Part shown: positions 34,092-45,953 of the stretch, in pieces
Layout: each line of letters starts with the position of its first letter
Position numbering within the stretch: the stretch's first letter is position 1
NCBI GenBank assembly: GCA_030035585.1
Contig: CM057460.1
Coordinates: 127,146,714 to 127,210,713, forward strand
Direction of reading: 5' to 3'
Origin: Dugong dugon
Taxonomy: Eukaryota; Chordata; Mammalia; Sirenia; Dugongidae
Length of the DNA stretch: 64,000 nucleotides
Made by a program: the position numbers and the translations under genes
Notes under the pieces: model-generated
The model's input: only the letters and a program-made list of their open reading frames with translations
The model's database searches: none
What the model was told of the DNA's origin: nothing

Positions 34092-34790
34092 AAGGGTTGC
34101 TAGAGACATATTCATGTTTTCACATACTACATTATACGCTGAGGAAGACAGTGACATAAACCCTGGACCGTAGGGCTCCTAAACACATGGATAGAGGAGT
34201 GAGGAAGACTAGTCCCCACCCTCCTAAATGGGTATCATGAGAACCCAATGGGAGTAGGGTGGATATGCCCATTCTGATCAATGCCTGGTATTTTTTCCAG
34301 TCTCTATCTCATAATAAAATCTAGGGTCCAACTGTCTGTTTTCTTGCTTTGCCAATGTCAGCTACAAGAGAAAGGATAAATTACAAAGGTAAAGACAGAA
34401 TAAGATGACCAATTGCAAAGATGGAGGGGGAGGCTAAAGTCTGCCCAACACGTAGTATGTGTTCAACATCTCTCGAGAATCTATATTTTGAAACTGACGC
34501 TCCCTAGGAACTTCACAATCTGTACTTTAATACGTTTCAAAAATTTCCAATAAAGTGGCCTCTTCAAGGAGACTGGACTAGAGAGCAGCCCTGGAGGAAG
34601 GTGTCTCTGTAGTGGGGATCTGCTATGCCATGCCTCCCAGACACCCCTGCCATGCCTCCCAGACACCTGCCCACACTCTTCAGTCTGGTTCAACAGCAAG
34701 CATGACAGAAACCAAAGGAAAGGAGTGTTTCCACCTTCAATGAAACACTTTTGTGTTGTTGAACACGTTACCTGAATACAATTTGTTGAG
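34092..34790. other. No recognised feature
   Basis: No named repeat or gene. A short local duplication (CCATGCCTCCCAGACACC, twice) sits at 34627-34670. Confidence 0.4.
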
Positions 34791-34802
34791 TGAGTGAACT
34801 TT

Positions 34803-35566
34803 GTTGTTGTTGTTGGGTGCTGTTTAGTTGGTTCTGACTCATAGCAACCCTATGTACAACAGTATGAAACACTGCCCGGTCCTGCTGCATCCTCACAATT
34901 GTTGCTATGTTTGAGCCAATTGTTGCAGACATTGTATCAATCCATCTCATTGAGGGTCTTCCTTTTTTCCATTTACCCTCTACTTTACCAAGCATGATGT
35001 CCTTCTCCAGGGACTGATACCTCCTGATAACATGTCCAAAGTATGTGACACAAAATCTTGCCATCGTTGCTTCTAAGGAGCATTCTGGCTATACTTCTTC
35101 CAAGACTGATTTGTTCATTCTTCTGGTATATTCAGTATTCTTCAACAAGGGCATAATTTAAAGGCATCAGTTCTTCTTTGGTCTTTCTTATTCATTGTCC
35201 AGCTTTTGCACACATATGAGGTGACTGAAAATACCGTAGTTTGGGTCAAATGCAACTTAGTCCTCAAAGTAACATGTTTGCTTTTCAACACTTTAAAGAG
35301 GTCTTTTGCAACAAATTTGTGCAATGCAATACATTGTTTGATATGAGTACTGCTTCCACAGGGCGTTGATTGTGGATCCAAGTAAAATGAAATCCTCGAC
35401 AATTTCAATCTTTTCTCCACTTATCATGATGTTGCTTATTGGTCCAGTTGGGAGGATTTTTATTTGATTTCTCTGTTGAGATGTAATCCATACTAGGGTG
35501 TAGTCTTCGATCTTCATCAGTAAGTGCTTCAAGTCCTCTTCACTTCCAGCAAGCAAGCTTGTGTCA
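34803..35566 (-). mobile_element. RTE (BovB-like) LINE, sense (3') segment of a twin-primed copy
   Basis: On the minus strand it runs from just after the YADD codons (AGATGACACAAGCTTGCTTG) through the C-terminal region (SWTMNKKDQRRTDAFKL; MARFCVTYFGHVIRRYQSLE) to the 3' tail with (TTG)n at 34803-34817. The left flank TGAGTGAACTTT (34791-34802) is repeated at 37382-37393. Confidence 0.94.
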
Positions 35567-37381
35567 TCTATCCTGAAGTACAATGCTGTTAGTGATAGGA
35601 TAATATCCATATGACTGCAAGGAAGATCAGTTAATACGACTATTATCCAAATTTATGCACCAGCCACTAATGCCAAAGAAGAAATTGAAGATTTTTTTCA
35701 ACTTCTGCGGTCTGAAATTGATCAAACATGCAGTCAAGGTACATCGATTATTACTAGTGTTTAGAATGTGAAATTGGAGACAAAGAAGGATTGGTAGTTG
35801 TAAAATATGGCCTTGGTGATAGAAATGACGCTGGAGATCACATGATAGAATTTTGCAAGACAAACACCTTCTTCATTGCAAATACCTTTTTTCAACAACA
35901 TAAATGGTAACTATATACGTGAACCTTGCTGGATGGAATACACAGAAATCAGATCGACTACATCTGTGGAAAGAGATGATGGAGAAGCTCAATATCTTCA
36001 GTCAGGACAAGGCCAAGGGCTGACTGCAGAACAGACTATCAATTGCTCATATGCAAATTCAAGTTGAAGCTGAAGAAAATTAAAACAAGTATGCAAGAGC
36101 CAAAGTACGACTTTGAGTATATACCACCTGAATTTAGAGACCATCTCAAGAATAGTTTTGATGCATTGAACACTAATCACCAAAGACCGGATGAGCTGTG
36201 GGATAACATCAAGGACATCATAAGTGAAGAAAGCAAAAGGTCAAAAAGACAGGAAAGAAAGAAAAGACCAAAATGGATGTCAGAAGAGACTCTGAAAGTT
36301 GCTGTTGAACATAGAGTAGCTAAAGCGAAAGGAAGAAATGATGAAGTAAAAGAGCTGAACAGAAGACTTCAAAGGTCAGCTTGAGAAGACAAAGTATTAT
36401 AATGACATGTGCAAAGGCCTGGAGTTAGAAAACCAAAAGGGAAGAACACGTTCAGCATTTCTCAAGTTGAAAGAACTGAAGACAAAATTCAAGCCTTCAG
36501 TTGCAATACTGAAGGATTCTAAGGGGAAAAAATTGAACGATGCAGGAAGAATCCAAAGAAGATGGAAGGAATACACAGAGTCACTGTACCAAAAAGAATT
36601 GGTCTACGTTCCAAAAAGAATTGTTCAACGTTCAACCACTTCAGGATGCAGCATATGATGAAGAACAGATGGTATTGAAGGGAGAAGACCAGCTGCACTG
36701 AAGGTGTTGGTGAAAAACAAGGCTCCAGGAATAGACGAAATACCACTTGAGATGTTTCAATGTACGGATGCAATGCTGAAAGTGCTCACTTGTCTATGTC
36801 AAGAAATTTGGAAGACAGTTACCTGGCCAACTGACTGGAAGAGATCCATATTTGTGCACATTCCAAAGAAAGGTGATCCAATAGAATGAAGAAATTATTG
36901 AACAGTATCATTAACATCACAAGCAAGTAAAATTTTGCTGAAGATGATTCAAAAATGGTTGCTGCACTACATCTACAGGAAACTGCCAGAAATTCAAGCT
37001 GGGTTCAGAAAAGGACATGGAAGGAGGGATACCACTGATTGAAAGCAGAGAATACCAGAAAGGTGTTTGCCTGTGTTTTACTGACTATACAAAGGCATTT
37101 GATTGTGTGAATCATAACAAATTATGAATAACATTGCAAAGAATGAGAATCCCAGAGTACTTAATTGTGTTCATGAGGAAGCTCAAGAGGCAGTTGTTCA
37201 AACAGAACAAGGGGATACTGTGTGGTTTAAAGTCATGAAAGGTGTGCATCAGGGTTGTATCCTTTCACCATACTTATTCAATCTGTATGCTGAGCAAATA
37301 ATCCAAGAAGCTGGACCATTATGAAGAAGAACGCGGCATCAGAATTGGAGGAAGACTCATTAACAACCTACGATATGCAGA
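35567..37381 (+). mobile_element. RTE LINE, inverted 5' segment (endonuclease end to RT)
   Basis: On the plus strand it begins with ATCCTGAAGTACAATGCTGT, passes the end of the endonuclease and the linker (RSKRQERKKRPKWMSEETLK), enters the RT (NKAPGIDEIPLEMFQ; KRSIFVHIPKKGDP; GVHQGCILSPYLFN) and stops at the YADD codons (CGATATGCAGATGA) where the minus-strand segment takes over. Many stops and frameshifts make it inactive. Confidence 0.94.
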
Positions 37382-37393
37382 TGAGTGAACTTT

Positions 37394-37954
37394 ATGCTGG
37401 CTGAATTCTGTGTTTTCCTGCATCCTCCTGACATTGGGGTCTTCGAGGGAGTCAGAAGGAATCCGTGTAACCCCCTCCAGGGCAATAGTCTCAGTTCTCC
37501 AGGAGTCCTATAGGCTGCAGTTCCACCTCCCATCCTGCTTTGAGGTGTGGCATTTCTTGCTCACTTACTTCTTTCTTTTCCCCAGTAATGGATCAGTTCA
37601 GTTTTTCATGGAATCTTGAAAAATCATGCAATCCAACCTTCTTATATTAGAGAGGAAGACCCTGCACTCCAGAACGTTTGCGTACTTGTGTGCACAACTG
37701 CACATATTCCTCTAGCTGAGTTCTCCCGTCCCTTTTGTCTTATCTTTCCTTAAGTGTATATGTGGGTGTGTGTGTGAGTGTGGGTGTGTTTGAGTGTGCG
37801 TGTGTAAGAGAGAGAGGAGAAAGAGAGGGAATAGAGAGAGAACAAAGAGAAGACAGAGACAGAGAGAAGGAGGCCTATTTATTCATTCAGAGATTAACTG
37901 AAGATTTTATGCAAAAGGCAGAGAAGCACAAGAGGGAGAGAGAGCAAGAGAAAG
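37394..37954. other. Unannotated stretch with GT-rich and GA-rich low complexity
   Basis: Positions 37752-37875 are GT-rich then GA-rich simple sequence. The rest has no named repeat. Confidence 0.6.
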
Positions 37955-38420
37955 CACTGACATTTATTGAGCTCCTACTATGTACCAGGAGTCCTTGGGT
38001 GGTGCGAATATTTAAGCACTTGGCTGCTAACCAAAAGGTTGGAGTTTTGAGTCTATCCAGAAGCACCTCAGAAGAAAGGCTGGGCAATCTACTTCCCAAA
38101 AACCAGCCATTGAAAACCAGCCCTGTGGAGCACAATTCTACTCAGACACACATGGGGTCTCCATGAGTTGGAATCCACTCCACAACAACTAGTTTTTACT
38201 ACGTGTCAGCCTAGATACTTTTAAGTATTATCTTCTTTGAGCCTCATATCAGCTCTGTGAAACAGATATTATTATACATTCCAGATGTAGATATGAAGGC
38301 CCAAACAGGTTAAATAATTTTCTCAAGCTTGCACATTTGGGAGGAGCTGGGATCTGAACCTGTGTCTGACTTAGCCATGATTGTCCGTCTTACCATGTCT
38401 CGAGGGCCCTGTGCGCAGAG
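37955..38420 (-). mobile_element. MIR SINE split by an AfroSINE
   Basis: Antisense MIR: TTTATTGAGCTCCTACTATG at left. After the SINE it continues with TTGAGCCTCATATCAGCTCT, ATATGAAGGCCCAAACAGGT and GGGATCTGAACCTGTGTCTG. Confidence 0.82.
37989..38196 (+). mobile_element. AfroSINE inserted in a MIR
   Basis: GAGTCCTTGGGTGGTGCGAA, GGCTGCTAACCAAAAGGTTG, GCACCTCAGAAGAAAGGCTG and GAGTTGGAATCCACTCCACA. Flanked by TACTATGTACCAG (37976-37988) and TACTACGTGTCAG (38197-38209). Confidence 0.93.
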
Positions 38421-39404
38421 CACCGCACTGGACTCTAGAGTTAGGAAGCTGCATATGTAGGATGTGAGTGGCCTGGCCCAAGCCAGCCTCTGCCCTGATG
38501 CGTGGTGCAGGGGAGGGGGTGTATGGAAAGCAGACCCTGAAGGACAGCAACAAGATAAGTGGAGGTATTCTTTGGTTCATTGGGGCACTGCTCCTAAACC
38601 ACCTGCCCTACTTCTCTCCTTTCTACTTTAACGATTTTTTTTTTCTGAAGTGACAATGGGAGAAGGGGAGGATGTCGCAGAGGTGTTAAGAATGATGACA
38701 CTAAGCTTAATGATGCCACATATGCTGTCTGATCCCATACATGCTACCAGGGCTGTGGAGAGATGGGGGAAGGGGAAGGAAGAAAGCAGACATCCTCTCT
38801 TTAGAGGGGTGAAACTCTCAGATCATCCTGCTGGTTGGGCAAATAAATCCACAGCAAGGGGATCTGGCTTCCCCTGTGCTTCTGGCAGAGAAAGTGCTCT
38901 CTGGGGAAAGTACTTTTTGGGGGTCACCTATTTAGGAGTTGGCATGTTCTGAACGGAGGTGGGAAAGGAAGTAAGCAAGAAGGAAATTTACAATTACTGA
39001 ACAGGTGCAGCATGTTAGGCACAGGGCTCTCTGATTTACCTACATTTTCTCAGAATGAGAGCATGCCATGCTTCCTCTCCACCTGAAAAGCTGATTCAGA
39101 TCCTCTGCTAAGTGTGTAGTTCTGTGAGATGAGTGTTTTCTGATGTGGAACTTCTTTTATAGCAAAACCTCTGAAGAAGAGGACCCCGAATCTAGTTAGG
39201 AGATAATTTCTTCTTTTCTTTTTGCTTGATCTGTGCCTTTATTCATTACATTTGTTTTTTAAGACATTGATGCTTTTTTTTTTTTTTAAACCACATTTTC
39301 TTCTAGGGATCTCACTTCAGTTTAAGACGCAAATTGCAAAAATCTTTTTTTAAAAAAATATATTTCAGAAATGATTTGTAAACTGGTTGTCTCTATGAGC
39401 CACT
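38421..39404. other. Unannotated stretch
   Basis: T-runs at 38634-38643 and 39274-39287, and a possible MIR scrap near 38990-39060. No gene is supported. Confidence 0.4.
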
Positions 39405-39695
39405 GTTGTGTTGGTCCCCAGCCCCTGATTCGTGGTGATCCCAGGCACAACCAGATCGGACTGTTGTGATCCATAGGGTTTCATTGGCTGATTTTTTTAG
39501 AAGTAGATTGTCAGGACTTTCTTCCTAGTCTGTCTTAGTCTAGAAGCTCTGCTGAAGCCTATTCAGCATCATAGCAACATGCAGGCCTCTGCTGACCGAT
39601 TGGTGGTGGCTTCTCATGAGGTGCATTGGCTGGTAAGTAAATGCACGTATCTCAGATGGAAGGCTAGAAATCTATCACTGAACCACCACTGCTCT
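39405..39695 (-). mobile_element. AfroSINE-related composite SINE (second type)
   Basis: Shares CATAGGGTTTCATTGGCTGA and AGAAGTAGATTGTCAGGACT with antisense AfroSINEs. It then diverges into CTAGTCTGTCTTAGTCTAGA, AGCTCTGCTGAAGCC and CATCATAGCAACATGCAGGC. The same second half recurs at 46100-46256, so this is a distinct repeat type. Confidence 0.7.
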
Positions 39696-41154
39696 CTTGC
39701 AAACTGGTAGAGCTGTTTAAATGCACGCAATGCTAGTGTATTCTATTCAAGCATGGATGTTTTCTTCCCCCAAAAGAGTACAAAGTGAATTCTAGGAGTT
39801 CAGGAGAAACTAACTAAAATTGTTTTAGTATTTTCTCACAGAAAAGCAAAACCCCGAGAAAGAACAGATAGGGATCTAAGGATAACATCAGAGTGGAGAT
39901 AGAAGTTTCTGAAGGTTCCCAATTCTTTTCTGTGCATTTTATCATGAATACTCACTGCCCTTTTCCACACAGAACTTGTTAGGAATTCTGACTTGCACCT
40001 GCTGCTCTGACGAGGGTGGAAAAGCCAATCCATTGACACAAGTGTGGCTTGTAGGATTATCATTGAAGGAAAACCTATAAAAATGTGCTTTTACAGATAG
40101 ACATGACAGGCTTTTTAATTTCTTTGATAATTTCTGTGGTCTGTTTTGGTATGTCTGGCACTGAGCTACTTTGTTCCTTCATTACAGGGTTTTTCATAGG
40201 TAATATTAAAAGAGGAGGCTGCTCTAATGTTAAAACTCATTCCTGAAACTCAGCACAGCTTCTCAGCATCTCATCCCTAGGCCAGGTTCATGAATTTTAT
40301 TTATGTATTCATTTATTTATATGATGTCTGATGCTGAGACGTGGATAAAAAATTAAAACATAAATTCATCAGAAGGACCTGTAGTGGAGCTAGATTAAAA
40401 TTTGAATCACTGAGCTTCCCTGACTCTTCCTGCCACAGAAATAACAAAATCATTACTGAGCTCCACAAACAAAGGAAGTGCTCTCGGCTCTCCCAACAAG
40501 GGGCGAAAAAAGCAGACCTGAGAATACTCTGAGCTCAAAACATCACTCACAGCATCCCAGACCAAAAACAAAAGCAGTATGCCAAGGAGTCAAACAAACA
40601 GGCAAAATCAGCCTTCAGCAGGCCCTGGTGAGTTGCCAAATTTGGCTTCTGGCTGTTTGCCCTGTGGGAATTACGTAATCCCCAGACAAGGGACCTTAGC
40701 TGAGAATTTCAGCCCCTCATCTTCAACTTTGACTCCTAAGAACTGGCAACAAAAATAAGTGAGAATCTCACTTCCGCTGATGCAATGAGGCTGCTGATCT
40801 CTATTAGGTAATTTTGTTGGTAGTGTAGCTGGGGATGGTGTGGAAGGAAATGCATGTTTATGAGATTATAGAATGAATTCCTCTCCCCCCAACAACCACA
40901 ACAAAAGTAACTAAATTACCCTGTATTTTATACTCTAAGTAATTCATATCCAATTCTCTGAGGTCAGTAAGTGTGATTATCCAAAGCAGGAAGTCCTGCT
41001 TACTTCATTTGTCTTCTACTGTGGGGTAGGCATATCTGACTGAGGAAAACTAGGCTGATATTGTGGGGCTTAGTTAAGAAAAAGCAGAAGTAGGAGGGAG
41101 AGGAGCTGAGGCTAGTGGCTGGTACATAGGAAGAGCAGAAGTATTAATGACATG
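39696..41154. other. 1.4 kb without recognised features
   Basis: Only an ATTT-rich bit at 40296-40322. No gene or named repeat. Confidence 0.4.
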
Positions 41155-41345
41155 ACCACTGTGACCCAGGCACCTTACAGGCACCCTCTCATTTTATATC
41201 CACAATAGCCCTATAACTAAGTATTAATTTTACAGGTGAGGAAATTTGGTCTCAGGGAGGGAAAGCAACTTGCCTCAAGTCACATAGCTGGTTAGCAGTA
41301 TTCTTGGGTATGTATAACCCCAAAGCCAGTTCTACACCCCAAGCC
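41155..41345 (-). mobile_element. MIR SINE
   Basis: Antisense: GCACCCTCTCATTTTATATC, ACAATAGCCCTATAACTAAG, TTACAGGTGAGGAAATTTGG and AGTCACATAGCTGGTTAGCA. Confidence 0.83.
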
Positions 41346-41483
41346 AACGCTTTCTTTGCTCCATCAAGTTCAAGAGAATTTAGATGAAAACACCCAGTAT
41401 CTTGATTAGCTCCATGATCCTCAATGATATTTATCCCTAGAGTCAAGGCCTGTATGTTCCCTAGTTTTTGCTGTCTGATACAG

Positions 41484-41674
41484 TATCTACTAGCCACATG
41501 TGGCTATTTAGATTTAAATTAATTAAAATAAAATAAAATAAATTCAATTGCACTGTCACACTAATCACATATCAAGTGCTCAGTAACCACATGCGACTAG
41601 TGGCTATCTTTTTGGACAACACAGATTTATAGACCATTTCCATCTTCATGGAGTGCTTTGTTGGACAGCACTGG
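41484..41674. mobile_element. hAT-type non-autonomous DNA transposon
   Basis: Internally symmetrical element: CTACTAGCCACATGTGGCTA at left and ACATGCGACTAGTGGCTATC at right, with ATTTAGATTTAAATTAATTA between and GTTGGACAGCACTGG at the end. This matches a common mammalian hAT family that I do not name further. Confidence 0.65.
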
Positions 41675-42034
41675 AGATGGAACGTTCTAGTTGTTAATGG
41701 GACCCTGCTTCCTGTAGGCTCTGCTTAGTCCTTCTGGGCCTGGAGAATCCAGCTCATTCTGCTTATTAGAGCAGAAATGCTTAGTCCCACTCTGATTTTC
41801 TATGGGAAGGAATTTTCCCTAAACTTGGTTCTGACCTCTGTCTGCACCTTTACTCACTCTATTCCTGGGAGGAGGAGACACTTCTGAATGGTTAGTTTGG
41901 GAAGTATATTTGGAATGAGTTACCTACTGGGAACACAAGTTCTGCTGTTCCTCCAGGGCTCTGCCTCTGTGGAGGATTAGGGACAAAGAGGTCTGGGGAA
42001 GAGGCATGTGGAAGAATCACTGGGAAGGAGCACG

Positions 42035-43740
42035 ATGTATGAAGAATGTTGTATCAAATACTAATGCTCAACAGAGAGCATCTACCATGGAAGAGGCATT
42101 AAACAACCAAGTGACAAAATGACTCAGCCAGTTGACATCGGTCATTGGAGACACCAGAACTGGTAAAATGGGCTCCAAGCCATGGTGGATGGAGAACATG
42201 CAGGAGCCCAACAGTATGGGCTCCTACTCACCAAGCTGCTAACACAGCTGAATGCCCAGCTTTCTAGGAACAGAAACCAATACCAAGCCCCTGATTTGGG
42301 ACCATCTTCTGTGGAGACCAACCTGACACTTGATACTAAGTTGATTACATCGAGCCCCGTGCACCCTGGAAAAAGCAGTGATTCATCTTAACTGAATCAA
42401 CATGTACATCAGATATGAAATTGCCTTTTCTGCCCTAAGGACATCTGTCAGCATGACTATCAAAGGACTTACAGAGAGCTTGATTCACTGACAAAGGATT
42501 CTGCCTAATGTCATATTGGACTGAGGACCCAGTTATTGACAAGGAGGTGTGGCAGTTGGCACGTGACCATGAGATCCACTGGCCTTGATAAAGTGACCCA
42601 ACAGCTTTTTAACAGGCACCAAGGCTCCAGTTTAGAGACAATAAGCAGTGAGGATAACCAGGGCACCATCTTCAGGACACAGTATATACCCTAAATCGAC
42701 AACCATTATGTGGGAAGGTGTCCCCAGTAGATAGCAAACACGAATCTAGGAGCCAAAGAGTAGAAATAGGCTTAGCCCTGCTTATATCACTCCCAGCGAT
42801 CATGCAGGGAATTTGTGCTTCCTGTTCCTGCATTTTTAGGCTTTTCATGTTTAGAGGTCACAGTTTTCAGAGAGAGAACATTTCCACCAGAAGCTCAGCA
42901 GGGGTCTTATTAAGATTTAAGACCTGCTGATATGTCACTGGGTTCTTTATGCCAAAGTCCATCAGGCAAGGAAAATAGTCTCCATCCTGTTGTTATTGTT
43001 GTTAGGTGCCATCGAGTTAGTTCCAACTCATAGCAACCCTACATACAAGAAAACGAAACACTACCTTGTTCTACTCCATCCTCACGATGTTTGAGCCTAT
43101 TGTTGCAGCCACTGTGTCAAACCATCTTATTGAGGGTCTTCCTCTTTTTCATTAACCCTCTACCTTATCAAGCATGATGTCCTTCTCCAGGGACTGGCCC
43201 TCCTATATTATCAGGAGTCTCCATCCTAGAAGAGACCCTGGTGATTGGCAGGATGTAGGATTGTTGTTAAACATCGGGGTGTCTCTTAGAACTCCTTTCC
43301 CATTTTAATAATAAATGGACAAGTGCAGCAGTCATGGCCTGAGCATGGTGCTGGGGGCTCAGATCATCTTATCAATGAAGGTCAGGACCGCCCACTATGT
43401 AAGACACTTCGACCAGTAGGAGTTCTAGCCATGAGTGAGGGGAATCTAGAATGAGTGGTAGAGGAGGGAGGTGGTCAGTATCAGTTACCTTGAGACCAGC
43501 TGTAGCAACGGAGGCTGTAATTCATCTCACCAACTTTCCTCTTATAAGTTTACCCAGGAAAATAGGCCAGCCAGAATCCTGAAGGTGTTCCCAGATTGAC
43601 TATATGAAGATAGCGTTTCCAAGTGGCCCAGGGGTAAACCACAGTAAATGTTATGGGGCACTGCCCAGATCCCCCTTCAGGACTGAGGAGATTATTCTCC
43701 CACTTATTGAGAAAGCTGGTGACATGACTCTCAGCCAGGG
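42035..43740 (+). mobile_element. Old ERVL-type endogenous retrovirus, pol remains
   Basis: Long collinear resemblance to the integrase end of ERVL-class pol: GACAAAATGACTCAGCCAGT near 42112, then GGAGGTGTGGCAGTTGGCAC, TATCACTCCCAGCGATCATG and the downstream non-coding part to 43740. No frame survives beyond about 70 codons, so it is an inert relic. It is interrupted by an RTE tail at 42989-43215. No gag or 5' LTR was recognised. Confidence 0.7.
42989..43215 (-). mobile_element. RTE (BovB-like) LINE 3' tail inserted in the ERV
   Basis: Antisense RTE end: GTTGTTAGGTGCCATCGAGT, CCACTGTGTCAAACCATCTT, GAGGGTCTTCCTCTTTTTCA and AAGCATGATGTCCTTCTCCA. Flanked by AGTCTCCATCCT at 42977-42988 and 43216-43227, a perfect 12-bp duplication. 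Confidence 0.95.
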
Positions 43741-43754
43741 ATGGATTACCCAAT

Positions 43755-43900
43755 AAGCAAGGTATGCAGGGGCTTAATTGTGCTTATTTACTAATCTGCA
43801 GTGCACAGTTTCACCAGGTTTCTTTGACGATGAAACCCATGTGAAACTGTGTACTACAGATTAGTAAGTAAACACAATTAAGCCCCTGTGTACCTTGCTT
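43755..43900. repeat. 146-bp foldback (near-perfect palindrome)
   Basis: Left arm AAGCAAGGTATGCAGGGGCT, TAATTGTGCTTATTTACTAA pairs with the right arm, whose complement reads AAGCAAGGTACACAGGGGCT, TAATTGTGTTTACTTACTAA. Pairing continues through CACAGTTTCAC to a small loop near 43822-43832 (GGTTTC/GAAACC also pair). It looks like a foldback MITE. I see no clear target duplication. Confidence 0.85.
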
Positions 43901-43904
43901 GCTG

Positions 43905-44300
43905 TAAACTGGGGCATACCATGTGTAATGGTTAATCCACCACTGCTAAGCTGTGTCCCTCTCCAGGAGTTGCCTTCAGCTGAAGGGAGCCACCTCTCCC
44001 CAGCTTGCCCTCCATTCCAGGGGCAGCCTGTATCCAATGTCTACTCAAAGCAGAGGTTTAAAGGCCCAGCTTCCTTGCTTTGAGCAGGACACCTGGGAAG
44101 GTTCTTCCCAGTCCCTGAATTCCCCGTGGGATCATTCGAGGTCTTTGTTGCAACCTCCTAGCAGTTCAACACCTCCTTTTGTTCAGTCCTACTTCTTTCA
44201 TTCCCTCACAGTTTTTCATCCTGAGGGTGCACCCCAGTAAACTTCCAGCATACAAATCTCTGTCTCAGAGCCCGTTTTCTGGGGAACTGACCCACTTCAC
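43905..44300 (+). mobile_element. Possible 3' LTR of the ERVL-type relic
   Basis: CATACAAATCTCTGTCTCAG, AGCCCGTTTTCTGGGGAACT and an upstream pyrimidine-rich stretch resemble the R/U5 end of an old LTR. The position after pol remains fits a 3' LTR. Ends are not defined. Confidence 0.4.
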
Positions 44301-45089
44301 GTGCTGTTCCTCACCTCAGAATTCTGCACTTTCTCTGCCCACACTTGATTGAGTACCTTTTTAAGACTCTCCTTGCATTATCCTAATTTGAGTGTGCCTC
44401 TGAATTCTGCTGGGACTCTGGCTGATAGGGGCAGGGACATGGGGTAGGCTTGCTCCAGATCACCAGTGATCCCATGATTAGTGGGTAAGTCTGCCCAGTT
44501 TTGAGGTTTAGTATGACAAGGACCTCCTACTCACAAAGAGTCTGCATCCTCAAGTCTAGCCAAAACTGGCCTCTATCTTAATTATGTGTTTTATTTCCTA
44601 AATTATTCAAAAGCTGAGTGGGAAAGTTACTCATTGTTGGCTCCTTCAGAAACCCCAAAACCATCAAGAGCTCTGGTTTGGATGGAACAGCCAAGTATTC
44701 AAGGACGCCCTAGGGGCCAGTTGTGAGTAAGTGAGTGAGTGTGTGTGTGTGTGTATAGGGGCATCTGGCAAGCTCAGCCTCTTCTTAGGACAGCTATTTT
44801 TACCCCTAGATAGGAGCCTGATGGGATAGGCAGGTTGACTGGATCTCTTTGATGCTCAAGGTTATTTAAGCCATTAATGTATTCAGTGTCTAACATCTCT
44901 CCCCCTGCCTTTTTAAAAAATGTTTTCTCATAGTATAATTCATAAGTGAATTCACTCTCTTTGTCAAAAAAAATTAAAACATTACAGATAAGGCTAAAAT
45001 CCTTTTTGGCAGCCACAACAGTCCCTTCCCTAGAGGACAAACTGTTACCTTCCAGACCTTTTCCAAATTGGCAGTATCTATTTAAGGTT
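44301..45089. other. Unannotated stretch with a (GT)n run
   Basis: A (GT)n microsatellite lies at 44738-44754. Otherwise nothing is recognised. Confidence 0.45.
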
Positions 45090-45400
45090 TTGCAGTGTCT
45101 TTGACTTGGAAATTCTTTTTTTCTTCAGAAATTATACTGAAGAAAATGTCTTGAATGTGCATAAGAAGGAATGAACAAGGCTATTTACTGTAGCATTATT
45201 TGTAATAGCAATAAAGGTAAACAACTTAATAGGAACTAAATAAATCGTGGCATAATTTTACAGTGACATTGTATGCAGTAGTAAAAACAGTGAAGTGAAT
45301 CTATAAGTGCTAACATGCAAAGATCTTAAGGAAATGTTGTTGAGTGAAAAAGGAAGTTGTAGGATTATAAGTGTAATACGACTATTTTATCAGGGCTGTT
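45090..45400 (+). mobile_element. L1M 3' end fragment
   Basis: Sense L1M: TATACTGAAGAAAATGTCTT, GCATTATTTGTAATAGCAAT, TGTATGCAGTAGTAAAAACA and TTGTTGAGTGAAAAAGGAAG. Confidence 0.72.
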
Positions 45401-45953
45401 TAGGAAAATGATTATGTTATAGAAATGACTTGGGTTGGGCAAGAGGAGGGAGTCATTAATGCCCTTCTCCTGTTCTGTCTCCTTTAGCCATTTCTCCCCA
45501 CTTCCCTCTATTATTTCTGTCTCCTCTTTCACTCTACATTCTCCTCTTTCTTAATCACTTCTCTTCCTGGGTTAAAATTAGAGCCAAATTTACGTAGTAT
45601 GAACGGTTTTTGTTTACGCTCATTAACAATCGGTTGAGCTCAGTAGATTAAGAACATGGCCAATCCAAACTGATAGTTAAAGTTGTCAAAATAAGCTGAT
45701 CCATTGCCTTCACCCTGGCTCACATACATAATCAAGCTGATGAATAATTAATTGAGCAGCAATATGATCTGTTATATGGAAACCTGCCTGCTTTGGCTAC
45801 TACAAAAGCTTCAGAGATAAACCAGCAATTTGAGAAAGTTACAACAAAATAAAAATAAAAAAGTTAATTCAAGCATGAATAATAAAAGTATAGTGTTTGC
45901 TTCAAGGAAATTAACAGTAGCATTGTATCTAGTGTTATCTAGAGCATGTAGTA

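Noticed and set aside
34627..34670. Local repeat CCATGCCTCCCAGACACC as a minisatellite
   Set aside because: Only two copies of about 24 bp; too short to call an array.
37735..38166. Open frame of 143 codons
   Set aside because: It runs through GT/GA simple sequence, a MIR and an AfroSINE; the composition explains it.
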